Shown here: in pieces, positions 18,267-26,596 of the stretch
How positions within the stretch are numbered: position 1 is the first letter of the stretch
Layout of the letters: each line of letters begins with the position of its first letter
Origin: Acidobacteria bacterium RIFCSPLOWO2_12_FULL_68_19
Lineage (GTDB): Bacteria; Acidobacteriota; Vicinamibacteria; Vicinamibacterales; UBA2999
NCBI GenBank assembly: GCA_001767525.1
Contig: MELF01000039.1
Location: 1-64,000 of the forward strand
Reading direction: 5' to 3'
DNA: 64,000 bases
Made by a program: the position numbers and the translations under genes
Notes under the pieces: model-generated
What the model saw: the letters and a program-made list of their open reading frames with translations, nothing else
Told to the model about the DNA's origin: nothing
Database searches by the model: none

Positions 18267-18686
18267 TCAGCGCGTCGGCTTGCCGTCTGCCCCCGGCGCA
18301 GAGCCGCCCATGAAGACCTTCCGGCCGTCGCGATACTCCACGAACACGCCGACGCCCTTCAACTCGCCGCTCTTGGCCTGGTAGCCGAACACCTTGATAT
18401 CCGAACCCACCGGCAAGCTGTTCTTTGTGATGCCGTTCCGCAGCAGATTCGTCGGAGGGCCGCCCTCGATGCCCCAGTTCACCACCTTCCCGTCATGGCC
18501 GACGACGTCGATCCAGATCCAGGAATGGGGGTTGACGAGCTCAACCTTGGTGATCTTCCCTTCCAGGTTGATCGGGCGATTCTCGTCGAACGCCGCCGCG
18601 AATGAGTGGTGCGCGCGAACTGGCACCGCTGCCAGGAGTAGACCGAGCGCGACAACCACGCCAAAAGCCCTTACAGTGATCCGCAT
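18267..18686 (-). CDS. secreted DUF6152-like 'HHSF' protein, copy 1
   Basis: The protein has 139 residues. The signal peptide ends VPVRA and the predicted mature N-terminus is HHSFAAAFDENRP. The body is a small beta domain (LEGKITKVELVNPHSWIWID; GSDIKVFGYQAKSG), probably OB-like. The His-His start and NPHSW are shared with the second copy at 40100. A mature N-terminal His makes metal binding by its amino group and ring plausible, but this is untested inference. It lies in the operon between a family A gene and the two DUF6644-like genes. Confidence 0.8.
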   Translation of the reverse strand: MRITVRAFGVVVALGLLLAAVPVRAHHSFAAAFDENRPINLEGKITKVELVNPHSWIWIDVVGHDGKVVNWGIEGGPPTNLLRNGITKNSLPVGSDIKVFGYQAKSGELKGVGVFVEYRDGRKVFMGGSAPGADGKPTR

Positions 18687-18768
18687 CTGGTGCTCCTTCC
18701 TCGTTCGTTCATCTACCTATGGCCAGCCTACCGTGCGTCGCCCCGCTGGGAGCGCCGCTAGGACTATA

Positions 18769-19890
18769 TTATCGCCTACGGGCCCCCTCTTCGCGCTCTC
18801 GGATCTGGGTCCCCCTGACGACATTGATCACGCCGTAGTTCTGCTCGTGGCAGGCGAACTCGAAGATGACCGACGGGTCAACCCGTGGCATCTCAGTCTC
18901 GACCCGCCACGGCTTCGTCCAGGTTTTCGGATCCGTCATCGTGTACTCGTACCGCATCGTATTGGGACCCGCCCGAGTGAACCGCTCCACCACGTGCAGG
19001 GCATCGCTCGCACCCTGGAAGTTCTGGGACGGAGACCGGTCGTTGAAGTTCGTCGTCTCGACGACGAGCGTGTTTCCTTCCCACCGTCCGCGGGCGTCTC
19101 CGTACCACTGCCTGACCCTGTCGGACACGTGCGGACGGCCATCGAGCGGAATGATGCGAATATCGTTGTTCGACTGGGTCACGATTGTCAGGTAGCCCTG
19201 GCTCTGGAAGATCTGCGCCTCCGCCGTCACGCCCGCGGCCGAGCCTTCGGTGCCTGGATTGCCGCCACGGACGAGCGGCACGGCGCCGTTCCCGAGGATG
19301 CATCGGGTGTACGTGTTGCCGAACGTCAGGACGCCCGCCGCGGGATCCCGCAGCTTGGCCGCGGCGGCCCGGGCCGCGCGCCGCTGTTCCGCCTCGGGTG
19401 TCAGCGGAGGCAAACGCCCGTTGGAGGGATCGACGATGAGCGATGTGCGCAGGTTCGGCCGCGCACCGCCCTGCCAGCCGTCCATCCCGTATTCCTTCCA
19501 GTCGTAGTGGACGGTGCGCGGGTCGACCTCCGCGTCGGCTTCCACGCGGCGCCTGAACACCTCCACCGCCTCCTCTTCGGTATAGAACGCCTTCTCGCCG
19601 AGTTCGGGAGGACGCTGGAGCGGCGTGTACGTAGCCAGATGCCAGACGCCGCGCAGATCTGGATCGCCCCATGCCGTCTTGGAGGGAGTCCAGTTCTTCA
19701 GCGCTTCCGCCTCTCGTCGCGCCGCCTCCGCGCCCGCCTTGATTGCGGATTCGGTGTCGTTCGCCGTTGGTACCGCCACGCGCCCACCGGAGGTCGAGGT
19801 CCCCTGCTGCGCCGTCAGGACCACCGCGCCTGCTGCCAGCGCACCCACGACCCCCAGCACGCTCCACATCCGGAGGATCCGAATTCGCAT
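18769..19890 (-). CDS. uncharacterised secreted protein, family A, member 1
   Basis: ATG 19890 has GGAGGAGGAG upstream and opens a signal peptide (VLGVVGALAAGAVVLTAQQ). The 373-residue protein shows the family A pattern: WGDPDLRGVW, YTPLQRPPEL, FYTEEEA, TVHYDWKEYGMD, NGRLPPLTPE, RCILG, IFQSQGYL, IIPLDGRPH, RGRWEGNTLVVET, HVVERFTR, YEYTMTDPKTWT and FEFACHEQNYG. Two conserved Cys (RCI and ACHEQ) could form a disulfide. I know of no function for this family. It lies 58 bases downstream of a close paralogue. Confidence 0.75.
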   Translation of the reverse strand: MRIRILRMWSVLGVVGALAAGAVVLTAQQGTSTSGGRVAVPTANDTESAIKAGAEAARREAEALKNWTPSKTAWGDPDLRGVWHLATYTPLQRPPELGEKAFYTEEEAVEVFRRRVEADAEVDPRTVHYDWKEYGMDGWQGGARPNLRTSLIVDPSNGRLPPLTPEAEQRRAARAAAAKLRDPAAGVLTFGNTYTRCILGNGAVPLVRGGNPGTEGSAAGVTAEAQIFQSQGYLTIVTQSNNDIRIIPLDGRPHVSDRVRQWYGDARGRWEGNTLVVETTNFNDRSPSQNFQGASDALHVVERFTRAGPNTMRYEYTMTDPKTWTKPWRVETEMPRVDPSVIFEFACHEQNYGVINVVRGTQIREREEGARRR

Positions 19891-19948
19891 GTCTCGTGCT
19901 CCTCCTCCTGATCCGGCCATGGCCGGACACTTCATGTCGCCGGTGTCG

Positions 19949-21091
19949 CTACTCGCCGCCGCCGCCGCGCTGCGGCGCGGGCCGGCCGCCGGACGCCGCC
20001 TCGCGCTCGCGAATCTGCGTGCCTCTGACGACGTTGATCATCCCGTAGTTCTGCTCGTGGCAGGCGAACTCGTAGAGCAGGTTCGGCTCGACCCGCGGCA
20101 TCTCGCCCCTCGCCGTCCAGGGACTGGTCCACGTCTTCGGATCGGTCATCGTGTACTCGTACTGCATCGTCTCGGGCGCGATGCGCGTGAACCGCTCCAC
20201 GAGGTGCATCGCGTCGGTCGCGCCCTGGAAGTTGACGCTCGGCCGGCGGTCCTTCCAGTTGGTCGTCTCCACGACGAGCGTGTTGCCGTCCCAGCGTCCG
20301 CGCGGATCGCCGTACCAGTGCCGGATCTTGTCCGACACGTGCGGCCGGCCGTCGAGCGGAATGATGCGCACGTCGTTGTTCGACTGCATCACGAGGGTGA
20401 CGTACCCCGGGCTCTGGAAGATCTGTACTTCCGCCGTCACGCCCGCCGCCGCCGCCGCGGAATCGGCGCCGGGGTTGCCGCCGCGCACGAGCGGACCGGC
20501 GCCCAGGCCGAGGATGCAGCGCGTGTACGTGTTGCCGAACGTCAGGATGCCCGCGGCCGGGCTGCGCTTCTTGGCCGCCGCCGCCGCCAGTTGGCGGCGC
20601 TCCTGCGCTTCGGGCGTCAGCGGCGGCAGCCGCCCGTCCGGAGGATCGATGATGAGAGACGTCTGCAGGCTGGGCCGGGCGCCCCCCTGCCACGCGTCCA
20701 TGCTGTACTCTTTCCAGTCGTAGTGCACGGTGCGCGGGTCGACCTCCGCGTCGGCTTCCACGGCCTTCTTGAAAGCAGCGACGGCTTCCTCCTCGGTGTA
20801 GAGCGGCTTGTTGGCCAGCTCCGGCGGGCGCTGCAGCGGCGTGTAGGTCGCCGTCAGATAGACGCCCCTGAGATCGGGATCACCCCAGGCGGTGCGGGGC
20901 GGCGCGTAGTTCTTGAGGGCCGCGTCCCGCTTCGCCGCGTCGGCCGCCGCCTTGATGGCCGCATCCGTGTTGTCCAGGTTCAGCGTGGGCGTGGCTCCCG
21001 ACGGCGCCTGCGCCATCACGACCGCCACCGACGCGGCCGACATCGCGGCCAGCATCACGCCCAGCACGCTTCGCAGAATCGCACTCCCCAT
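19949..21091 (-). CDS. uncharacterised secreted protein, family A, member 2
   Basis: The protein has 380 residues with a signal peptide (ASVAVVMAQ) and the same motif order as the next gene, from WGDPDLRGVY to YEFACHEQNYGMINVVRG. Similarity to its neighbour continues through both the termini, so this is a recent tandem duplication. GAGGAGG precedes the start. It begins 13 bases after the family B gene stop, so the three genes are surely co-transcribed. Confidence 0.75.
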   Translation of the reverse strand: MGSAILRSVLGVMLAAMSAASVAVVMAQAPSGATPTLNLDNTDAAIKAAADAAKRDAALKNYAPPRTAWGDPDLRGVYLTATYTPLQRPPELANKPLYTEEEAVAAFKKAVEADAEVDPRTVHYDWKEYSMDAWQGGARPSLQTSLIIDPPDGRLPPLTPEAQERRQLAAAAAKKRSPAAGILTFGNTYTRCILGLGAGPLVRGGNPGADSAAAAAGVTAEVQIFQSPGYVTLVMQSNNDVRIIPLDGRPHVSDKIRHWYGDPRGRWDGNTLVVETTNWKDRRPSVNFQGATDAMHLVERFTRIAPETMQYEYTMTDPKTWTSPWTARGEMPRVEPNLLYEFACHEQNYGMINVVRGTQIREREAASGGRPAPQRGGGGE

Positions 21092-21104
21092 GTACCTAAC
21101 CTCC

Positions 21105-21983
21105 TCAGTCCCGGTCCGGCCCCGTTCCCGGCGGGAAGTAGAGTCCCAGCGGGTCGTACATCAGTTGTTCGACGAACGGGACGCAGTTGAACTCGACAAG
21201 CTGGACGGTGGGCTCGAGGCGGCGGTACACGGGAAAGCTGATCTTCCACGGCCGCGTGAAGACGTTCGGATCCTCGATTGTTGCCTCGTACTGCAGATGG
21301 TTCGGTCCCTGCGGCGTCCAGCGCTCCACGACGTGCAGCGCGTCGGTCGCGTAATTGCCCGCGCGGTCGAACCAGGTGTGGCCGTTGAAGCCGCGGACGT
21401 CGACCACGAGCGTGTCGCCTTCCCACTTGCCGTTCGACCAGCCCATCCACGAGTCGACCGGCGCTTCCATCTGCGGATCGATGTGGATCGGCCGCATGGC
21501 CCACTTGTACTCGTACACGATCAGGATCTGGTTCACGTCCTGGAAGATCTGGAACGGAAACGGCATGTAATTGGCGCGCGGCACACCCGGCCGGAAGCAC
21601 TGCAGCTCCGGATCCCCGCTGTCGAACCGGCTTGGGTCGTTGGTGATCTTCGTGATCATCCGGTTCTTGAAGTTCTCGTCGCGCTTGGCCACCGCCTCCG
21701 GTTTATACGGGATCGCGTCACCCTCGATGATGCCCTGGCCGCCGGGCTGCGCCCCGTACGCGCCCATGATCTCGGGACGGAGCCCGGCCTCGGCGGAATG
21801 CGGCTCGATGTTCCAGTTCGCGGTCGTGAATGACTGCCAGATGCCGTTCAGATTCGGTTTGCCGTCCTCGGTGCGCGCCACCCCTGCCGAAGGCCCATCC
21901 GCCGGCCCTGACGCCCTGCATCCGAAGCCCACTGCGGCAACGAGCGCCGCGGCGACCAGTACCCCTGTCGACCGAATGTTCAT
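21105..21983 (-). CDS. uncharacterised secreted lipoprotein-like protein, family B, member 1
   Basis: ATG 21983 has GAGGGGAC upstream; the signal ends VGFGC, a possible lipobox. The 292-residue protein carries GKPNLNGIWQSF, LQCFRPGVPR, FQIFQDVNQ, WMGWSNGKWEGDTLVVDV, WFDRAGNYATDALHVVERWT, YEATIEDPNVFTRPWKI and VEFNCVPFVEQLMY. This motif order parallels family A (Cys, IFQ, RGRW.G.TLVV, ERFT, YE.T..DP, EF.C), so A and B appear to be branches of one superfamily. The function is unknown. Confidence 0.75.
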   Translation of the reverse strand: MNIRSTGVLVAAALVAAVGFGCRASGPADGPSAGVARTEDGKPNLNGIWQSFTTANWNIEPHSAEAGLRPEIMGAYGAQPGGQGIIEGDAIPYKPEAVAKRDENFKNRMITKITNDPSRFDSGDPELQCFRPGVPRANYMPFPFQIFQDVNQILIVYEYKWAMRPIHIDPQMEAPVDSWMGWSNGKWEGDTLVVDVRGFNGHTWFDRAGNYATDALHVVERWTPQGPNHLQYEATIEDPNVFTRPWKISFPVYRRLEPTVQLVEFNCVPFVEQLMYDPLGLYFPPGTGPDRD

Positions 21984-22029
21984 CACGTCCCCTCTACCTT
22001 CTCCCGCCACAGTCGCGGATGGTTGCGAC

Positions 22030-25000
22030 CTAGAAATCGAGTTGCGCGCCGACCCGCAACAGCCGTGCACTGAGAACCTGCGCGGCATTGAGCCACGCCG
22101 GACCGTACGTCGGCGTCATGCTGAGCACGCTGCTGGCGTTGAACACGTTGTAGACGTCGAAGGTGCCGCGCACGCGCGCCGTTCCCCCGAGCCGGAACAG
22201 GCGCGAGAAGCGCAGATCGACCTGCGTCAGCCGCGGCTCGAACATGGTGTTCGGCGGGACGAGCTCGGTCCGGACCGTGGCGTTGCACGTCGCGACAGCC
22301 TGGCTCGGACACGCCGCGAAATTGCGCCCGAGCGCCTGCCGCACCATGGCGTTGGTCACCACGTAGCTCGCCGTGATCGGAATCCCCGGGCTGTTCTGGA
22401 AAATGCCGCTCGCCTCGAAATCCCACGGGAGCGGATACACCGCCAGGAACTTCACCTGGGTGCCCGACGACCAGGGGGGCGTCACGTGGCAGAACTGCGA
22501 GTTCCGCGGCACCGTCGAGGTTGCCGGGAGCGCGGCCACGTTGAGGAAGGCACTGTTCGGATTGGTCCCGGCCGTGGGGAGATTGGCGAGCGAAGCGTTG
22601 TCGTTGAGGAGACAGTTGTCGGTCACCGTCCGGCCCATGCTCACCCCACCGGAGAACTGGCCCCCCTGCCCGAACCGGCCGTTGAGCGTGATGTCGATGC
22701 CGTCGTACACCTGCGTCTGCTCCCCGTAGTTCGACGCCTGGGTCACAACGGTGTCGACGCGACCGAAGTACGCCGGATTCACGTCGAACAACCCACAGAT
22801 CTGATTGCCGCCCCCGCCGGGCAGCCGGCGGTCCGTCGGTGCGGTGATGCAGTACGCATCGTACGCGCTCGCCGGCACCGCCTGGTTCTCCGTCACCTGG
22901 AACCCGCCGTACCACGTCCGGAAGTACCCGACGTTCAGCGCGAGTCCCTGCAGCAGCTCGTGCTGGAAGCTCACCGACGCCTGCCAGTTGTGGAATTGAT
23001 CGTTGAATCCTTCGAGCGCGTCGGGCGCGTTGCGGGTCGATCGCCGCGGCCTGCCGAAGTTCTGGTCCGACCACGCGCCGCACTCGCCGTTGGCCACCGG
23101 GTTCAGCAGCTCGCAGTCGGGTCTGAAGTTGCCGCTCCGAGGGTCCCCGGCCCCGAGCAGCGTGTCGTTCCACGTCCGGTTCGTCGTCAGCGAGAACTGG
23201 TTCGCCGGATTTGCCGGCGACACGCGGATGACGTCGGGATAGCGCCCGATCGACCCCTTGATCGCCGTCCGGCCGTCGCCAAACAGGTCGTACGCCGCGC
23301 CGACGCGGGGGCTGAGGTTCCGCCAGTGCGGAATGTGCTCGGCCGCCGGCACCACCCGCTCGCCGACGAAGAAGCCCGGCGCCAGCGTGAGCTCCGGGCT
23401 CGACATGTCGACGTCGTTGAAGCGTAGCCCGAGGTTGAGCGTCGCCCGCCGAATCGTCCACTGGTCCTGCGCGTACACCGCCACGTCGTGCGCCACCTCC
23501 TCGAAGTGGTGCGGCGTGGCGAGCAGCTGCAGCGACACGGGCCGCTGATTCTGGAACGTGTAGAGAATCGCGCGGTTCGCCATGAACAGGTCCCGGCCGT
23601 ACTTGTCGTTGTTGCCGGTCTTCACCGTCCGGATGTTCACGCCCGTCTTGAAGCTGTGCGATCCCGGCACGTAAGTAACCGAGAACTGCTGGTGGTACTG
23701 GGTGCGAGGGATCGTCGAATACGACGACCCGCCCAGCGTCGCCCCGTACGCGGCGCCGTACTTGAGATCCAGCGACTGCTCGGTGATCTGGATGCTGTTC
23801 TCGTCGACACCTGCGCCGCGCCGGTTCGTCTGCGAGATGTGATTGACGCCTCCTGACGCCATGACGAGCAGCCGGTTGGTCGCCGGGTACGTCCATGTCG
23901 TGGTGACGTTGTAATCGGGCTCGTAGGCGTGCTCGGTGGCCGCCTCGGGCGTGACGAGCGGTCCGCCCTGCGGGCGAAACAGCGCGTACACGCAGTTGCA
24001 GTTGGCCTGGAAGGAACCGCCGACGACGACCTTGTGTTTCTCGGTGGCCTGCGCCGTCAGGCGCAGACTGTAGTCACGATAGGAGTCGTCGCTGTGGGCC
24101 GGCCGGCTCAGATCGGGGTCGTACAGCAGGCTCGCCGGCTGCGTGTGCCGGTTCCAGTAGATGCCCGCCGCGTACTGCTGCGTGACGCTCCGGCGCGCGC
24201 CGCCGAAGAACCAGAGCCGGTCCTGCCGAATCGGACCGCCGACGCCCCCCGACACGTCGTAGAACTTCTTGATCGAGGCGAGCCCCCGGGTCGACCCGCT
24301 CAGCCCGCGGGCGATCAGCTCATCGCCGATGTTGTTGCTCTGCAGGTCCGGACCGGAATAGGCGAGCTGCAGGATGCCGGAGTAGGTGTTGCCACCGTCG
24401 CGCGGAATCATGTTGAGCTGGATGCCGCCGGTGTCCCGATCCGCGCCGATGCCGCTCGTCTCGGCGACCACTTCCTGGAAGTTGATCTGATTCCAGACGA
24501 ACACCCCGGTGTTGGACGCCGCCATCTCGGTGTTCATGCCGTCGATCACCGGCTGCGCGTTCGGCGCGCCGTGAATCGCGAAGCGGGTCTGCGACCGGTC
24601 GCTCAGGTTGCCGGAGGCGCGGTCCCCTTCGTTGTTCAGCACCGCGCCGGGCAGCACCGAAATCAGCGTCGAGAGGCGCCCCGTCCCCGGCAGGGCCTGC
24701 AGCGTCTCGGCGGCGTATTGCGTCTGCGCCCGGGCGCTGCGGGTGTCGACGAGCGGCGCCTCGCCGGACACGGTGATCGTCTCCTCCACCGTGCCGAGCA
24801 TCAGCTCGGCGTCCACGGTCGCCGTGAACTCGGCGCGCAACTCGATGCCGGTTCGGCGGAACGTGTTGAACCCCTGAAGTGTGAAGGTGACGGTATACGG
24901 CCCGGGACGCAGATCGACGATCCGGTACACGCCCTGACCGTCGGTTACGCCGCTGCGCACCTTTTCGATGAGCGCCGGACTCGCCGCTTCGACCGTGACG

Positions 25001-25125
25001 CCGGGCAGGACCGCCCCGGAGCTGTCACGGACGGTGCCCGTAATGCTGCCCTGCGCCCACACCACAGACGGCAGTAGACCAAGAGACGCCAGAATGAGGA
25101 CCAACGCGATGCGCGACCGACCCAT
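22030..25125 (-). CDS. TonB-dependent receptor, Oar-like, copy 2
   Basis: ATG 25125, with GGGAGGGAG upstream, gives 1031 residues. The signal peptide ends VVWAQ; the regulatory-like domain starts GSITGTVRDSSGAVLPG; plug and barrel follow, ending QLDF. The barrel has the shared ANCNC and CELLNPVANGECG motifs. It is closer to copy 1 than to copies 3 and 4 by motif spelling. It lies between family A member 3 and family B member 1 in the operon, which suggests that these secreted proteins serve the same substrate. Confidence 0.9.
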   Translation of the reverse strand: MGRSRIALVLILASLGLLPSVVWAQGSITGTVRDSSGAVLPGVTVEAASPALIEKVRSGVTDGQGVYRIVDLRPGPYTVTFTLQGFNTFRRTGIELRAEFTATVDAELMLGTVEETITVSGEAPLVDTRSARAQTQYAAETLQALPGTGRLSTLISVLPGAVLNNEGDRASGNLSDRSQTRFAIHGAPNAQPVIDGMNTEMAASNTGVFVWNQINFQEVVAETSGIGADRDTGGIQLNMIPRDGGNTYSGILQLAYSGPDLQSNNIGDELIARGLSGSTRGLASIKKFYDVSGGVGGPIRQDRLWFFGGARRSVTQQYAAGIYWNRHTQPASLLYDPDLSRPAHSDDSYRDYSLRLTAQATEKHKVVVGGSFQANCNCVYALFRPQGGPLVTPEAATEHAYEPDYNVTTTWTYPATNRLLVMASGGVNHISQTNRRGAGVDENSIQITEQSLDLKYGAAYGATLGGSSYSTIPRTQYHQQFSVTYVPGSHSFKTGVNIRTVKTGNNDKYGRDLFMANRAILYTFQNQRPVSLQLLATPHHFEEVAHDVAVYAQDQWTIRRATLNLGLRFNDVDMSSPELTLAPGFFVGERVVPAAEHIPHWRNLSPRVGAAYDLFGDGRTAIKGSIGRYPDVIRVSPANPANQFSLTTNRTWNDTLLGAGDPRSGNFRPDCELLNPVANGECGAWSDQNFGRPRRSTRNAPDALEGFNDQFHNWQASVSFQHELLQGLALNVGYFRTWYGGFQVTENQAVPASAYDAYCITAPTDRRLPGGGGNQICGLFDVNPAYFGRVDTVVTQASNYGEQTQVYDGIDITLNGRFGQGGQFSGGVSMGRTVTDNCLLNDNASLANLPTAGTNPNSAFLNVAALPATSTVPRNSQFCHVTPPWSSGTQVKFLAVYPLPWDFEASGIFQNSPGIPITASYVVTNAMVRQALGRNFAACPSQAVATCNATVRTELVPPNTMFEPRLTQVDLRFSRLFRLGGTARVRGTFDVYNVFNASSVLSMTPTYGPAWLNAAQVLSARLLRVGAQLDF

Positions 25126-25227
25126 GGGCTCCCTCCCCCTGAGGCACAAGAAGCAACCGAAATGAATGAAAGCCGTCCGCCGATACGAGTCGTGCACGCC
25201 TTTAGCGTGCACCTTGCTCTTCGTCCG

Positions 25228-26304
25228 CTATTCGTCCGTCCGCCGTACCGCCCGCGCCGGGCGCCCGCCCCGAGCGGCCGCTTCGCGCGCCCTGATCTGG
25301 GCGCCCCGCACCACGTTGATCAGGCCGTAATTCTGCTCGTGACACGCAAACTCGAACAACCCCGGCTCGATCCGCGGCCACGGCACTTCCGCCGTCCACG
25401 ACCGGGTCCAGGTCGTCGGATCGGTCACCGTGAACGTGTATTCGATCGTCTTCTCGTCGACCAGCCGCAGCCGCTCGACCAGATGGAAATTCTCCGCCGC
25501 GCCGCGCCATTCGCGCTGCGGATGGAAGTTGGTCGTCTCAATGACCAGCGTCTCCCCGTCCCAGCGGCCGCGGGAGTCGCCCAGCCAGTGCCGTACGGCC
25601 GACGGCAGATGCGGCCGGCCGTCGAGCGGTACGATGCGCACGTCGCTGTTCGACTGCATGACGAAGATGAGGTAGCCGGGCGACTGGAAGATCTGCGACT
25701 CCGCGTCGTGATTCCCCGGAACGCGCGGCGGCCCCTGATTGCTCGTGATGCAGCGCTCGTAGAGCCCGCGGCTCAGCACGAACGGCCCGCGCCGCGCCGC
25801 CCCCACCCGCTTCTGTCCGTCCGGCGTCAACGGCGGGATGCGTCCGTTCGGCGGATCGATGATGAGGCCGGTGCGCAGATTCGGGCGGACAGGGCTCTGC
25901 CACGCGTCCATCCCGTATTCCTTCCAGTCGTAGTGCACCTCGCGCGGATCGACCTCGGCGTCGGCCTCCACCGCCTGCTTGAACGCAGCGAGCGCCTCCT
26001 CCTCCGTGTAGAACGCCTTGTCGCCGAGTTCCACCGGGCGCTCGAGCGGCGTGTAGCTGAGGCTCAGCCAGTAGCCGCGCAGGTCGGGATCGCCCCACGA
26101 CGTCCTGGGCGCCTTCCAGCTCGCCCGCGCCGCGGCGGTCGCGCGGGCGGCGTCGGCCGCCGCCTTGATGGCCGCGTCGGTACTCGTGGTCGTCGGATCG
26201 AACGTTCTCGTGCCGGAGGGCGCCTGCGCCGCGGCCATGCCAACCCAGATCGCGAAGACCGCCACGAAGATTGCCGCCAATAACCCGAAAACGCGCACCT
26301 GCAT
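25228..26304 (-). CDS. uncharacterised secreted protein, family A, member 3
   Basis: The protein has 358 residues with a signal peptide (VGMAAAQ) and the family A motifs WGDPDLRGYW, FYTEEEALAAF, EVHYDWKEYGMD, NGRIPPLTPD, RCITS, IFQSPGYL, IVPLDGRPH, RGRWDGETLVIET, and FEFACHEQNYGLINVVRG. Compared with members 1 and 2 it lacks part of the Ala-rich insert before RCI. GAGAGG precedes the ATG. It is the first gene of the 12-kb minus-strand operon and has a good promoter 70-100 bases upstream. Confidence 0.75.
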   Translation of the reverse strand: MQVRVFGLLAAIFVAVFAIWVGMAAAQAPSGTRTFDPTTTSTDAAIKAAADAARATAAARASWKAPRTSWGDPDLRGYWLSLSYTPLERPVELGDKAFYTEEEALAAFKQAVEADAEVDPREVHYDWKEYGMDAWQSPVRPNLRTGLIIDPPNGRIPPLTPDGQKRVGAARRGPFVLSRGLYERCITSNQGPPRVPGNHDAESQIFQSPGYLIFVMQSNSDVRIVPLDGRPHLPSAVRHWLGDSRGRWDGETLVIETTNFHPQREWRGAAENFHLVERLRLVDEKTIEYTFTVTDPTTWTRSWTAEVPWPRIEPGLFEFACHEQNYGLINVVRGAQIRAREAAARGGRPARAVRRTDE

Positions 26305-26373
26305 GTTGACCTCTCAGACCTCCCTGGAGCCCGTCGCAGACGATTTCAGGATCTCTTCAGTTGGGTGCTCGGT

Positions 26374-26402
26374 TTAATAGCATTCCAGGAGGCTGGCGTC
26401 AA
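26374..26402 (-). promoter_or_regulatory. sigma70-type promoter of the first TonB/family A operon
   Basis: On the minus strand TTGACG (26402-26397), a 17-base spacer, then TATTAA (26379-26374) with TG one base before it (extended -10, TGCTATTAA). The predicted start site gives a leader of about 60 bases before ATG 26304. The downstream part of the spacer and the -10 match the promoter at 29769-29798. Confidence 0.6.
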
Positions 26403-26596
26403 GGGAATGACGACGAGAACGGAACGGTCCTTACCGCGGATCGGCCCCGAGCGAACAGACACGGCAAGTCGCTGTGCCTGCGGCGTTTCCCGGAGAGGAC
26501 ACGCGCCGCAGGCGCCATCGCGACCAGAGGCGCGCGGCGGCGACCACCGCCGCCGCGCCCGTCCACCTTCTCTGCAATCAGTCGCTCCAAGTCCGA

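Noticed and set aside
21571..23427. Plus-strand open frame of 618 residues
   Set aside because: Antisense to the family B gene and TonB receptor copy 2.
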